DNA of 64,000 nucleotides, taken from Gerris lacustris (Eukaryota > Arthropoda > Insecta > Hemiptera > Gerridae). The stretch is from the NCBI GenBank assembly GCA_951217055.1, contig OX578280.1, positions 11,906,271-11,970,270 on the forward strand, given 5' to 3'. Positions 1 to 11,564 of this stretch are shown one piece after another. The notes under the pieces were generated by a model. It did not search any database and was not told where the DNA came from. It was given only the letters and a program-made list of their open reading frames with translations. The translations under genes were made by a program, and so were the position numbers. How positions within the stretch are numbered: position 1 is the stretch's first letter; each line of letters opens with the position of its first letter.

Positions 1-29
1 CCACTAACTCAAAGTATTTGGTTTCACAG

Positions 30-187
30 GAACTGGACAAGACTTGGAGCTACGAACTTGAAGGAGATAACCCCTCACACATTGGATATGAAACTAGAAT
101 TGTTTTTATTAAATGAAAAATTTAATGATGGGAATCTTACTGAAGATATAGCATTGGCTAAACTTGAAAAAGATGTTGGCTTCACAG
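30..187 (+). CDS. Gene A exon with catalytic Asp
   Basis: The acceptor AG is at 28-29 and the donor GT at 188. It encodes about 52 residues, with [13 protein letters not shown] early and TEDIALAKL near the end. It is equivalent to B 44082-44239, with the same length (158 nt) and phase. Confidence 0.9.
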
Positions 188-3100
188 GTGATTTCAGTTC
201 ATTATTCTTTGATATATAATTATAGAGTAACTTTTACTTAGCGTTTATCACATTAATTCAGTCTGATAACAATAATAACATTTATTTTACCATATATAAG
301 AATAAATTAATAAGAATATTGTCAAAACAATGTTTCAATGAAAGGTCTATTCACACATATCAGTTACGTCACAGTTCTGATCAGAATCGTCTACGTTCAG
401 TGTCAGTCAAAATCATGGTTCTATTCACACCTATTCGTCACTTTTCTTTTACTCCATCAGTCATTTATTCTTTAAAGTGTCATACCTATATTTTTCGAAT
501 AGAGTTTTCGGAGAAGGAATTGGTTTTACATACATTAATTATGGGCAAATAATAATTATTTGAGATCAAATCGAATAAGGTGCAGAGCCAATGTGCTGAA
601 TTTCAGCTCGGTTGGAGAACTGGAATCACCCAAATCTAGATTATCCTAAGATTTTTATTTTGACGGCTCAGTGTAGACAGTGCCATATAATTTTTAAGAA
701 AAAAATATTTGTTGTGACTGATACCTCTCGAAACTGTTGGAACGGAGACGCACTGTAACTGATGTGTGTGAACAAACCTTAGAAGGTATGTGTTCCAGTC
801 AAGGCGTCGTTAGAATTGAATAAATGCTAGTCTTTCCCTTCAATAGCGGAAAGCATATTGACTTCAGAGGTATTGAGCATTTATATTGAATTCAGAGGTA
901 TTGAGCATTTATATTGACTTCAGAGGTATTGAGCATTTATATTAACTTCAGAGGTATTGAGCATTTATATTGACTTCAGAGGTATTGAGCATTTATATTG
1001 ACTTCAGAGGTATTGAGCATTTATATTGACTTCAGAGGTATTGAGCATTTATATTGACTTCAGAGGTATTGAGCATTTATATTAAATTCAGAGGTATTGA
1101 GCATTTATATTGACTTCAAAGGTATTGTGCATTTATATTGACTTCAGAGGTATTGAGGGTTTATAAGGACATTAGAGGTATTGAGCATTTATATTGACTT
1201 CAGAGGTATTGAGCATTTATATTGAATTCAGAGGTATTGAGCATTTATATTGACTTCAGAGGTATTGAGCATTTATATTGAATTCAGAGGTATTGAGCAT
1301 TTATATTGACTTCAGAGGTATTGAGCATTTATATTGAATTCAGAGGTATTGAGCATTTATATTGACTTCAGAGGTATTGAGCATTTATATTGACTTCAGA
1401 GGTATTGAGCATTTATATTGACTTCAGAGGTATTGAACATTTATATTGACTTCAGAGGTATTGAGCATTTATATTGATTTCAGAGGTATTGAGCATTTAT
1501 ATTGACTTCAGAGGTATTGAGCATTTATATTAACTTCAGAGGTATTGAGCATTTATATTGACTTCAGAGGTATTGAGCATTTATATTGACTTCAGAGGTA
1601 TTGAGCATTTATATTGAATTCAGAGGTATTGAGCATTTATATTGACTTCAGAGGTATTGAACATTTATATTGACTTCAGAGGTATTGAGCATTTATATTG
1701 ACTTCAGAGGTATTGAGCATTTATATTGAATTCAGAGGTATTGAGCATATAAATTGACTTCAGAGGTATTGAGCATTTATATTGACTTTAAAGGTATTGT
1801 GCATTTATATTGACTTCAGAGGTATTGAGGGTTTATAAGGACTTTAGAAGTATTGAGCATTTATATTGACTTCAGAGGTATTGAGCATTTATATTGAATT
1901 CAGAGGTATTGAGCATTTATATTGACTTCAGAGGTATTGAGCATTTATATTGACTTCAGAGGTATTGAGCATTTATATTGACTTCAGAGGTATTGAGCAT
2001 TTATATTGAATTCAGAGGTATTGAGCATTTATATTGACTTCAGAGGTATTGAGCATTTATATTGACTTCAGAGGTATTGAGCATTTATATTGAATTCAGA
2101 GGTATTGAGCATTTATATTGACTTCAGAGGTATTGAGCATTTATATTGAATTCAGAGGTATTGAGCATTTATATTGACTTCAGAGGTATTGAACATTTAT
2201 ATTGACTTCAGAGGTATTGAACATTTATATTGACTTCAGAGGTATTGAGCATTTATATTGATTTCAGAGGTATTGAGCATTTATATTGACTTCAGAGGTA
2301 TTGAGCATTTATATTAACTTCAGAGGTATTGAGCATTTATATTGACTTCAGAGGTATTGAGCATTTATATTGACTTCAGAGGTATTGAGCATTTATATTG
2401 AATTCAGAGGTATTGAGCATTTATATTGACTTCAGAGGTATTGAACATTTATATTGACTTCAGAGGTATTGAGCATTTATATTGACTTCAGAGGTATTGA
2501 GCATTTATATTGACTTCAGAGGTATTGAGCATTTATATTGAATTCAGAGGTATTGAGCATATAAATTGACTTCAGAGGTATTGAGCATTTACATTGACTT
2601 CAACCAACTCTAACCACCTCTGAGAAGAACCCAAAACCTCTAACCACCTCTGTCTTCAGAGAAGAACCTATAACCTCTAACCATCTCTGTCTTCAGAGAA
2701 GAACCTAGAACCTCTAACCATCTTTAACCACCTCTGTCTTCAGGGAAGAACCTAGAACCTCTAACCACCTCTGTCTTCAGAGAAGAACCTAAAACCTCTA
2801 ACCATCTCTGTCTTCAGAGAAGAACCTAAAACCTCTAACCACCTCTGTCTTCAGAGAAGAACCTAAAACCTCTAACCATCTCTGTCTTCGGAGAAGAACT
2901 TAAAACCTCTTACCACCTTTTACCACCTCTAACCACCACTAACCACCTCTAACCAACGCTAACCACCTCTGCCTTTAGAGATGAACCTAGATGATTGATT
3001 ACTATATGAAACTTGGTTCTTCATAAAAATGTCTCTGATAATTTTACAACAAATGGATCTGTTCTTGTATATATCTCTAGGACGTATATAATGTGAGAAC

Positions 3101-6100
3101 GTATTGAGAAGCCGTGAAAATCTGTATTCCATAGGTTTACACGTACCTTGAATTAAATAATAGGAAAAAAATAAATAGGACCTTAAAACCCCGTTTTAAG
3201 ATCCGTTGGATTAAAAAAAATGGCTGTTTGTTGTCCGATGTCTGGGCAACTACTGGGGCAATTTCGTTTAAATTTAGCATACATAATTATAAAAAGCATC
3301 TCCCTTTTTAGTTCTACTCGTAAATTTGGGGGCACAGTAACTCAAAAATTTCAAACATGTTTTTGATAATTGAAAAATTCTAGAATGTAGTGTATTTGAA
3401 TACAAATCAAACAATTTAATTTGTTTTTCCGGGAAAAATCTAGTTTCTGAGATATTGATTACCATAAAATCTGATTTTGCTAAAAAATTGAAAACAATCC
3501 AATAATTGAATAAATAAGGTACAATTGTATTTAAATTCAGTCTTACATTGAGATACCGATTATTATTTTATTGTATATTTTGCTGTTACCCCATTCTTAT
3601 CTTAAATAAATTTACAGTGCATTTATTTTATGTGTGAACTAGGGCAGACTAACTAGTAATGCGTCTTTTAAAAAAATTTACTTTGAAATTTGTTAAAAAG
3701 TATAATATAAAAAGTTAATATATTACAGATTATATTCGTCCAATATGTCTACCGCTAGATAAAGAAATGAGATACAATGAATATTTAGATGAGAATCCCT
3801 CTACAGCTGGATGGGGAACTGTAAAGTACAGTAAGTACCAATAATACTAATTATGTTTCACATTATATCCATACCACTTGTCTTCCTTCTCCAGAAGACA
3901 TGGGACACAGAATGTATTTTTGAAAAACCTATTGTAAGTCGTAGGTGGATTTGGAAGTACAAAATATCGTAAGTATAGCCAATTTGTACGACAAATATTA
4001 AATTAATATTAAGACTTACGGAATATTAATATGAACTGAATTATAATATTTAATGTTATATAATGACATGTATAATATTTAAATTTATAAATATAAAATC
4101 ACATATACGTTCACATCTACTCTCGAAAGCACCCGCAAATACACAAAGTTAATTCTTTGATATAAATTGAGAATTTATGATATACTTACTTATATGTATA
4201 GTCTATAGTCTATGTTGCTCTTTAAGTATGATTACTATAATTCAAGGTTGGTTCACAGCTAGTGGATCTCAGCGCGTATCCGGCTATATGGTGTTCAACA
4301 TAAGGTTTGTTCCAACTCCCCTATTTTTACCGTCCTTTGTATCGTCCCGTGGATCGTTCGGGAATCGTTTCGGACAGGTTTTATACGCATGCGCTAACAT
4401 TGTACTGTAATAAAATCATGTCAGGTTGGAACGGGTTTAGAACTATAATTCGCACTGTATTAAAAACATTCAAGGAAACCTAACAGTTATGGAACCTTCC
4501 TGTTGGTATTTGTGACTATTGACATTACTGCGCATGTCATACCAACCAGTACATGGTATTGTCAGAGGATCGTTGGGACCGTACAGTGAACGGTTCGCAA
4601 ACGATCCCTGCTCAGGTTGGAACAGTTTCGTGGATGGTACGAAACACTGTCACAAGTCGGCTTGGAACGGGTTTTACCCGTTGCGCATGCCCGTGACAAT
4701 CCCGCGGACGGTATACTGCTTGGTTGGAACAAACCTATAGGTATTCATGAAGCCATGGAGAGGTAATCACTGGTTATCCTTGCGCCGTTTAGTCTCAAGT
4801 CAGGTTATAAACAAACAAAGCCGATTCGTTTGCGTATCTACAATCTATACTGTTCTGGATGTGAAAATTTCAGCTGCTGAACGTTTTCTTGTGATTTACC
4901 AACAAACTTTTTGAACTGTTCAATTTGCGCTTGATTTTCATGGTTTTTTCTTTATTGAATTCAATTCTTCAAGCATTATTTCAATGCAAGTAAATGCATT
5001 GACAGTAGTAAGTTTAAGTTATGATCTTTCACTGATTTCTTCAATTCTTTTGACTGATATCTTTAGAATATATCACTAAAGTACTTTCGTTTTTCTATTA
5101 ATTCGAGGAATAGAATAACATACAGAATGGCGCAGCGTGGATGACCACATTTTAAATGGTTACCATGTGCTTAATTCTAGAGCTAGGAGATGGAAATAAA
5201 GCAAATTCTCTAACAACAATGTGGAAGTTTATTGGAGATAAGTCAAATTTTCAAGTGTGGAGGATAATGTCCGATAAATGACGTCCTTGTCGGTTTACAC
5301 ATTCTTAGAGGTCCTAAGTGAAGTTGGGCATTCATTTTTCTAACATCTCGTCAGGGAATCCGATTTTTCATCCCCTATTCAAAGGATAACGAAATGGATA
5401 CTGTCCACATATGGTTCCAACAAGATAGAGTCACTGCATACACGAGTTTCCATGGATTGCTTGCTTCAAATTTTTCTCGATCGTCTGATTTCCTGGAATG
5501 GTGCCGATCCATGGTCGCCACTCATCCATCAGCACACGGGCTGTGTGATTTTATCTTTTGGGGATATTTAAAGGCCAAAGTTTATGTCGGCAATCCACGA
5601 CAGTTCAACTCGGCAATTACTCTTGCCGACATGAAAGGCGCATTACATTCTCTAACATCTTTCAACTTGGCAAGGGTACGTGGATTGTCGACATAAACTT
5701 TGGCCATTAAATATCCCCATAAATAAAATCACAAGGGCTGAGGTTGGGCGACCGTGGATCGACACCATTCCAGGAAATCAGACGATCGAGAAAAATTTGA
5801 CACACGCGATCCATGGACACTCGTCCATGCAGTGGCTCCATCTTGTTGGAACCATATGTGGACAGTATCCATTGGGTTATCCTTTGAATAGGGGATGAAA
5901 AAAATCGGATTTCCTGACGAGATGTTAGAGAACGTGATGCACAACTTCACTGAGCACCTCTAAGAATGTGTAAATCGAAAAGGGCGTCATTTATCGAACA
6001 TTATCTTCCACACTTGAAAATTTGACTATGTTATGTCCAATAAACTTCCACATTGTTGCTAGAAAATTTGCTTTAATTCCATCTCCTAGCTCTAGTATTA

Positions 6101-8957
6101 AGCACATGGTAACCATTTAAAATGTGGTCATCCTCACTGTGCCACTTTATACCATTCAAACCAAGATAAAAAAAGAACACCGGATTTAATGCGGCTCCCC
6201 AAAAAATTTGGTTCTAAACCAACTATTTGCGGTTTTTTTTTAAGAAGCCTTAACTTTTTAAGAAGGCCATAGATGAATCCGGACGCGCCGAGATCCGCTA
6301 GCAATGAACCCACCTTAACTTTCAACCACAAAATGCTGCATAATAAAATATGAACTTATATTTACTTTGGAATATTGTAGAGGTATACAAAACACGCAAC
6401 ACATCTAGGTAATGCCTGAATTGCCTATTCTGTTATTTATGCACGGGCTCCAATAATTTTACTACGTTTTTTTTTATTAGCTTGCATTCTTGTTTGTTTG
6501 TTTGTTTGTCCGGTACAAATCAGGCAATCGATTTCTAACTAACTTCCCGAATAGCTAGACATTTGAAACATTTAGCATAGCTCAGAACACGATGACAATG
6601 CATTATTTTAATACTTTTAGCCATCTTTCAGCAGAATTTAATTAGTTTTCAGCAAATTTTGCTGTGCGGAAAGTTAGTTCGGAAAAAATCCGCAAGTTAT
6701 TTTATTTGTTTTGCCATATCCAATATTTACGCAATCTTCATTTTGACGGGTCTCAAATTTGTGATAGATAAACATTGAATGACAGCAAAACAGGAAATGT
6801 CGATTATATTATTTATCGATTATATTATTTCAAATATATCGATGGCATGCTTTAGATTTGGTGTTGGGGAGATCCATTGTACAAAGATTTGTCCTTTTAT
6901 AAATTTAAGATCAGCTCTCTGGATGGTTGTCATTTATATGAAGTAAATAAATTAGGATCTATTTTTTTTCACTAACATTATATATTATATAACAATAACA
7001 ATTATATTATCAACATTACATACGATAAAACAGAAAATTTAAAAACTTAGTATATAAAAAGTTCTTTTTATCTTGAAATTATTTCTTCTCTTTTTATAAG
7101 CAAGTACGGCGAGCTTAACGTAAGTACGTGAGGCGATAATCGCCGATTTCTGTACGATCGTTTTCTTTATGTAAAATTGCAACCTACTAATATTTTCCTA
7201 CAAAATTTTCTTTTTCTAAACTTCAAGACCTTTGAATTGACGTATAAATCAATCAACTAAAATCTTTCTTTTAGTCGCCCGCTATATAGGCCGCCATCTT
7301 GAAAATATTAAGTGTTAAATTTTAATATTTGCACATTTCTTTTTCTCTACTTTAAGACCTTTTAAATGATGTATAACATGTTATGGTGACTAAAAACGTG
7401 TTTTTAGTCGCCATGACATGTTGACCGCCATCTTGGAGATATTAAGAGTGAAAACTCCAAAAACTGTAGAGTTGTCACAAATGCCGAGATGCACCTGTGT
7501 GACGATTTTCATATTCCTAGGTATAGTAGTTTATGAATTGAAACATGCTAACGGGCAGACAGACAGACATATCCGTTATATAAGGTTTCTTTTCGTACTT
7601 CGTACAGAAACAAAAACTATGGACTAAAGTAATTTCGATGACGCTTATTCAGCATATTTTGTTTTGTTACAGATGGTCTCCCATCTGACGCTTTAATGGA
7701 AGTCCAAATGGATGTAATTGACAGAGACACTTGTAGGAAAATATTTGGAGTTCACAATACTTCTATAGTTAGTACACAAATATGTGCAGGATCTCTCACG
7801 GAAGAAAAAGATGCGTGTCAGGTAAAATTCCTAACATACATTTATAAAATAAATATAAATATTAATTATAATTATTTAATGTTTATAATAATGGGTAGGC
7901 AAAAAACGCAGTTTTTTGAACACTTATAGTTCAGCTTCTGTAATAGCTAGAGATACGGGGTTAGCGGGGTCTGAAAACTACAATCTCTTACTTTAAATTT
8001 TATATCTGTACCTTAAAAAACTATTGGATGAAAAATGAATCCAATTGATTACTCTGTCAGGGGTTGGAAAGAACAATGAGTTACGTAGGAGGCAGATTAG
8101 GATTCTTCGTGTCTGGGATGATATGCGTCAATCAAATATTGCTGGGGCCATATCCCACTGAAGAAGGAGAGTGCAGGCTGTCGTAAATGAACTGGGAGGA
8201 CATAATAAACCATACAACTAGTAAATCTGTAAAATACGCATTGGTTTTTTTTCTTTGTAATTTTGTTACATTCATTTTTTAAGTACATTTATTTTATAAA
8301 ATCTACCCAGACATCGACTTTTTTTAAGACCCTAATTCAAACCATCATAGCTTTCATCCAATAGTTTGTTAAGTTATAGATTTGAAATTTAAAGTAGAAG
8401 AATGTAGTTTTCAGACCCCACAAACCCCATATCTCTATCTGAGAAGCTTAGTATCAAAGGTGGACAAGAGCACATTTCAAAATTTTACAGGAGAGCCGAA
8501 AAACTGTAGCTCAAATTGTACAGGTGCTAGAGCAATGATTTTCTGTAGATTCTTAATAGACTCAAAACTAGTTAGAAGTACTGAAAACGTGAATTTCTTT
8601 AATATTTTAGCTGCTAACTATTAAAGCTTTCAATTCTATAAAATGAACGGTATTTTGGTCTAATCCTCTTGTACATTTGCATCGATTCAGAATCCTTTTT
8701 TTTCGAAAATTGTTGAATGGACTATTAGAACTACTTTCAATCAGTACTATATTATATTAACTTATAAAAAAATATTTTTACAGGGTGATTCCGGTGGACC
8801 GCTTACAATCTACAACAGCAAACATAATAGTTACTATTTAATAGGAATAGTATCTTTCGGCTACAAGTGTGGTATCGGCTATCCAAGCGTCTACACTAAA
8901 GTCTCCGAGTATGTCGACTGGATCGAGGAAACAGTGCGGAGAAATCAATACACTTGA
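30..8957 (+). CDS. Trypsin-like serine protease, CLIP-family paralogue A (3' part, 4 exons)
   Basis: Exons 30-187, 3729-3830, 7673-7821 and 8784-8957 join in phase (583 nt) and end in TGA; the 5' exons lie before the window. The product is the C-terminal two thirds of an S1 chymotrypsin-fold protease, secreted if it resembles paralogue B. The first exon ends in the TEDIALAKL block holding the catalytic Asp. The second gives PICLPL and AGWG. The third ends DACQ, whose Asp is S1-pocket residue 189 and predicts cleavage after Arg/Lys. The last begins GDSGGP with the catalytic Ser. All introns are GT-AG and share phase with B. Odd points: relative to B it lacks one residue after KCG, and chymotrypsin Gly226 is Ser (codon 8886-8888), a residue lining the S1 pocket. 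Assignment to the CLIP family is inferred from B, since the CLIP part of A is not visible. Confidence 0.92.
188..853. other. Gene A intron, 5' part, alignable with gene B intron
   Basis: There is no gene here. Blocks of this stretch align by eye with B 44240-45240, for example the 'ataataacatttattttaccatata' region near 280 and the stretch 760-850 against 45105-45205, so the introns descend from one ancestor. The ORF at 319-552 begins with TTG, has no domain and is chance. Confidence 0.6.
854..2602 (+). repeat. 28-bp minisatellite, about 62 copies
   Basis: The unit is 28 bp (gacttcagaggtattgag followed by catttatatt). Most copies differ by 0-3 bases. Variant copies recur at multiples of the unit: 'ggtattgtgc' at 1121 and 1793 (672 bp, 24 units), 'gatttcag' at 1476 and 2260 (784 bp, 28 units), and 'gagcatataaatt' near 1743 and 2555 (29 units). 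Blocks of many monomers were therefore duplicated together, as expected from unequal exchange. The array lies inside a gene A intron. Confidence 0.97.
2603..2975 (+). repeat. 37-bp minisatellite, about 8-9 copies
   Basis: Directly after the 28-bp array comes a second array built from 'aacctctaaccacctctg' plus 'tcttcagagaagaaccta'. It is less regular, with shortened units at both ends (repeated 'aaccacctct'). It shares 'cttcagag' with the 28-bp unit, so the two arrays may be related. Confidence 0.9.
2976..3728. other. Gene A intron, unique sequence plus family W fragment
   Basis: Around 3300-3470 there are short matches to the W repeat family ('gggaaaaatctag', 'tgagata'). From about 3600 the sequence aligns with B 47630-47702 ('catttatttta' and 'gtgaac' followed by 'gggcaga'). 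No coding sequence is seen before the acceptor at 3727-3728. Confidence 0.5.
3729..3830 (+). CDS. Gene A exon 4a (intact copy of the duplicated exon)
   Basis: This 102-nt exon has the acceptor AG at 3727-3728 and donor GTAAGT at 3831. It encodes YIRPICLPL, which includes the Cys that bonds the propeptide in the family, and ends AGWGTVKY. It is a tandem homologue of the decayed copy at 3862-3968. Confidence 0.92.
3862..3968 (+). pseudogene. Decayed exon 4b of gene A
   Basis: The stretch aligns along its whole length with the functional exon 48102-48203 of gene B, including the donor side (aaaatatcgtaagta). Here the acceptor AG has become AC (3860-3861), the length is 107 nt instead of 102, and the reading frame contains TGA and TAG. 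It cannot be spliced in as a coding exon. The downstream intron 'aaatattaaattaatatt' is shared with B. Confidence 0.88.
4303..4736. mobile_element. MITE with AGGTTTGTTCCAAC ends
   Basis: The terminal inverted repeat is AGGTTTGTTCCAAC against GTTGGAACAAACCT, flanked on both sides by ATA, a possible 3-bp target duplication. The interior (about 4430-4545) is similar to the MITE at 44501-45066 in gene B. There is no transposase; the ORFs at 4177 and 4519 are chance. Confidence 0.75.
4737..5130. other. Gene A intron, no recognised feature
   Basis: This is AT-rich intron sequence between the MITE and the foldback element. I see no coding exon, repeat or hairpin that I can support. Confidence 0.4.
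5131..6141. mobile_element. Foldback of a mariner-like transposase fragment
   Basis: This is a ~1-kb palindrome: 5131-5600 reads back as 5671-6141 around a ~70-bp centre. Each arm carries the same transposase piece, + strand 5394-5660 and - strand about 5950-5729. It shows HIWFQQD (second catalytic Asp) and [15 protein letters not shown] (third catalytic Asp region), as in Tc1/mariner transposases. The arms differ by many substitutions and frames are disturbed, so it is a real but old inverted duplication. Confidence 0.85.
6142..7080. other. Gene A intron with a block also found in gene B
   Basis: From about 6455 ('ttttactacgttttt') to about 7075 ('tctttttatcttg') the sequence matches B 53205-53830 plus 54515-54630. 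It includes a run of gtttgtttgttt and the 'ttggggagatcc' segment. In A the block lies upstream of exon 5; in B it lies downstream of it. Confidence 0.7.
7090..7620 (+). repeat. Interspersed repeat family Z, copy 1
   Basis: The repeat opens with 'acgtaagtacgtgaggcg', carries 'ccgccatcttg', then a cagacagacagacat run, and closes with 'tacagaaac'. A second copy is at 11565-12640. No ORF is conserved between the copies, so the class is unknown. Confidence 0.7.
7673..7821 (+). CDS. Gene A exon 5
   Basis: This 149-nt exon has acceptor AG at 7671-7672 and donor GT at 7822. It encodes [19 protein letters not shown], then QICAGS and DACQ. It matches B 52861-53009 in length and phase. Confidence 0.93.
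7927..8455. mobile_element. Tc1-derived element with ~70-bp inverted ends
   Basis: The ends near 7927-8000 and 8385-8455 are inverted copies of each other (shared core GGGGTCTGAAAACTACA). Inside, 8095-8217 on the + strand reads like the end of a Tc1-family transposase ([16 protein letters not shown], a stop, then [14 protein letters not shown]). It lies in the last intron of gene A; a relative is in gene B at 46520-47580. Confidence 0.7.
8784..8957 (+). CDS. Gene A last exon (catalytic Ser)
   Basis: The acceptor AG is at 8782-8783. The exon begins GDSGGPL and ends [13 protein letters not shown] and TGA at 8955-8957. Compared with B it lacks a Glu codon after KCG and reads YPSVY where B reads YPGVY. 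The B poly(A) signal AATAAA is not conserved here; the aligned stretch reads gatataaaatt. Confidence 0.93.
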   Translation, partial: GDSGGPLTIYNSKHNSYYLIGIVSFGYKCGIGYPSVYTKVSEYVDWIEETVRRNQYT

Positions 8958-9038
8958 AACCATGATATAAAATTATACAAAAATATAAATTAATTTTGCC
9001 TTGATTTGTTTTATTATTGTGTTGGAGATTAGTATTTA

Positions 9039-9902
9039 TTTTTAGGGTTTTGTAGATTCTTCTCAAAACCCTTATACCGAGGGTGATGTGTCCGTCCGTC
9101 CGTCGCTCTTTGATTCATAGGGCCCGAACCGTTTAAGCGAAAGTACTGAAATTTGAAACACTGGTGCAACTTTTTGACCCAACCACAGGAAAAATATTCA
9201 GAAGTTCAAAATTAAATATGCGCATGCGCAATTCGCAAAAATGTTGTAAACTCAAAAATTTATATTTTTTTTAATTTTTGAGTGGGGTATCAAATGAAAG
9301 CTGCTGAAGAGTAGGACGCAAAGATATATATACATTTTTAAATTTTGCATTCCTTATTGGGTAAAAATCAAAATATACCCAAAAAAAATGTCCCCCCCCC
9401 CCAACCACTATTCTTCGGCTGGACCTAAAATTTCGAAATAATTCATGATAATGCCTTATTGTGGGGCGATGAAAATTCTGGGAGTTCATCCCAAATTTTA
9501 AAAAATTGCCAATTTTGGGCGCGAAAATATGAAGTGCGCCCAAAATTTTATTTTTTAAAAATTTTGAGTTTAGTATCATATGAAAGCTGGTGAAGAGTAG
9601 GATTCAAATATATATTTGCTTTTTTAAATTTTTCATTCTTTATTAATTTTATAAGTCAAAATATACCCCCAAAAATGTCCCCCCTCCCCAACCACTATAT
9701 AACGGGTGGTCCTAAAATTTCGAAATAATTCATGGTTATACCTTATGGTAAAGTGATGGAAATTTTCTGAAATTTTTCTAGTCGTTATTACCGATGAAAA
9801 ACATTGTGACCCCCCGGGGGATCGAACCCGGACCCTTGAGATCGAATAATAAAATCATAATTACATAACGGGCATGCTTAATCTTCTACAAAACCCTAAA
9901 AA
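9039..9902. mobile_element. Inverted-end element with a duplicated interior and a tRNA-like box
   Basis: The ends are TTTTTAGGGTTTTGTAGA and its inverse at 9885-9902. The interior holds two ~285-bp units (about 9280-9480 and 9560-9780), each with 'tatcaaatgaaagctg'-type text and a run of C. At about 9822-9833 a - strand B-box-like GGGTTCGATCC suggests an RNA polymerase III-derived piece. The 63.28-63.47 kb region carries an inverted relative. Confidence 0.65.
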
Positions 9903-10872
9903 GTACTTGGATGTAAGTACTTCCCTGTGATTTTTTATTGTTGTTTAGACGTGTTGTGTAAAAGTCTGTGTACAAGTTTATAGCGTGTATTGTATTTTTA
10001 GGGTCCGTAGGCAAAAGCAAGGACCCTTATATTATTTTCCTGCGTGTGTCTGTCCGTCTGTCGCCTGCTCTCATGGCTACACCTTTCGTCCGATCACTTT
10101 GAAATTTGGCATATATGTGTATAGTACCTACCCACACATTTTAATAATACAGCGACTTAAAAAAATTATTTAAAAAAAAAAATAGGGTAAAAAAACTTAA
10201 GGGTTACAATTTTTTTGAAAACCTGTGAGGGGGGTTTCATATTATTTTTTTTAATTTTTAAATACCTTTATGGAATAAAACATATTAATACATAATATCA
10301 ATAATACATAAAACTAATTAATATTTTAGTACATCAATTTATCTTTTTTATTGATTTTATAATTTAGCACTACATAAGGTTATCTCTCCACTAAAGAACA
10401 TGGAGTCCTGAGCTGTGGAGAGAGAGTTTACACAGTTTACTTATATCTATCTTACAATAATTATTTTAAAAAGAATAAATTAGTTATTTAATTATAATTA
10501 TATTATAGTTTTGATTATATATTTATTATATTATATACTAGCTTTCACCCCGCGCTCCGCGCGGGGCTCATGCTAGGTATTAATGGCTATGTTTCCTATA
10601 ATCATGTAGGCCTAGCAATTAAATTAAATTCCTAAATAGTTTTTTCCAGTCGGGTTGGGCCAATTTCCGACCAAAAAATTTTCATTTCTGACCAATGTAC
10701 AGACAAAACTTTAATTTTATATATATAGATTATTTTAGTTTTTATAGTTTTAATTATTTATAGTAATAATGATGAATAAACATAATATAGTATTTAGACT
10801 TATTTTTTGTTTTATTTTTTTTTTATTTTAGTTTTTCTTATTAGCTAAAGTATATTTATAATTCTAATGTAT

Positions 10873-11047
10873 GTCAGCAATATATTTTCTTATTTTCGTT
10901 TTGAATAGTACAAAAGATTTTATATTTCTAAGTTCATCAGGTAATTGATTGAATAGTATTACGCAATAGGTCCAGTGTCTTTGGGCCATAGAGGTTCTGA
11001 GAGCTGGTACTATGTAATTACCTCTGATTTGACCTCTAGTAATAATT
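10873..11047 (-). pseudogene. 3' end of a LINE reverse-transcriptase ORF
   Basis: Read on the - strand this gives ILFNQLPDELRNIKSF, then FKTKIRKYI and a stop. Blocks of this type end the polyproteins of CR1/L2-type LINEs (family knowledge). Upstream text (PALRTSMAQRH) continues with no intact RT domain. The following - strand sequence ends near 10540 in a GC hairpin (ccccgcgctccgcgcgggg). It is a 5'-truncated relic inside repeat Y1. Confidence 0.55.
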
Positions 11048-11564
11048 GCATGTGTCGTGTATGTGTCTTGTACCTACCCACATATTTTAAAAATATAGCG
11101 ACTTAAAAAAAAAAAAATTCAAACAAATTAGGGTAAACAAAACTTAACGGTTAAAACTTTTTTTATTTTTTTTCGACACCGTGAGGGGTCCCTATCATAT
11201 GAAAGGGTACGTTGAGCTGATTACAAAAATATTTAATTTTTGGTTATAAGCTTTGACAGGACGAGCGTAGGTGAGTTTGAAGTTGGTGTGAAAAGTGTCC
11301 CCCCCTTCGTTCTCGCTTATATTAAGTGCATAAAATCTGAAAATATTCCTGAACATTCTTCGACCAAAAGTAATGATACCACTTTCTGGAAATTTCGAAA
11401 AAAAAAATTATTGACAAAATACGTTTTTTCTTAATTATGCTCTTTTCGATGTATTTATATGTTTATAGTTCGGTTTAATGGCAAAAAATGCTAAATTAGA
11501 AGTTTGTTTATGTGTTTTGAGAATATCAGACCCATAGGATAGTTCAAAATAGCCTTTTTAGCAT

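Noticed and set aside
854..2602. Regular repeats with possible CRISPR look (also 34795-35583 and 41850-42706)
   Set aside because: The units are head-to-tail with no unique spacers, and the setting is a spliced eukaryotic gene. They are minisatellites.
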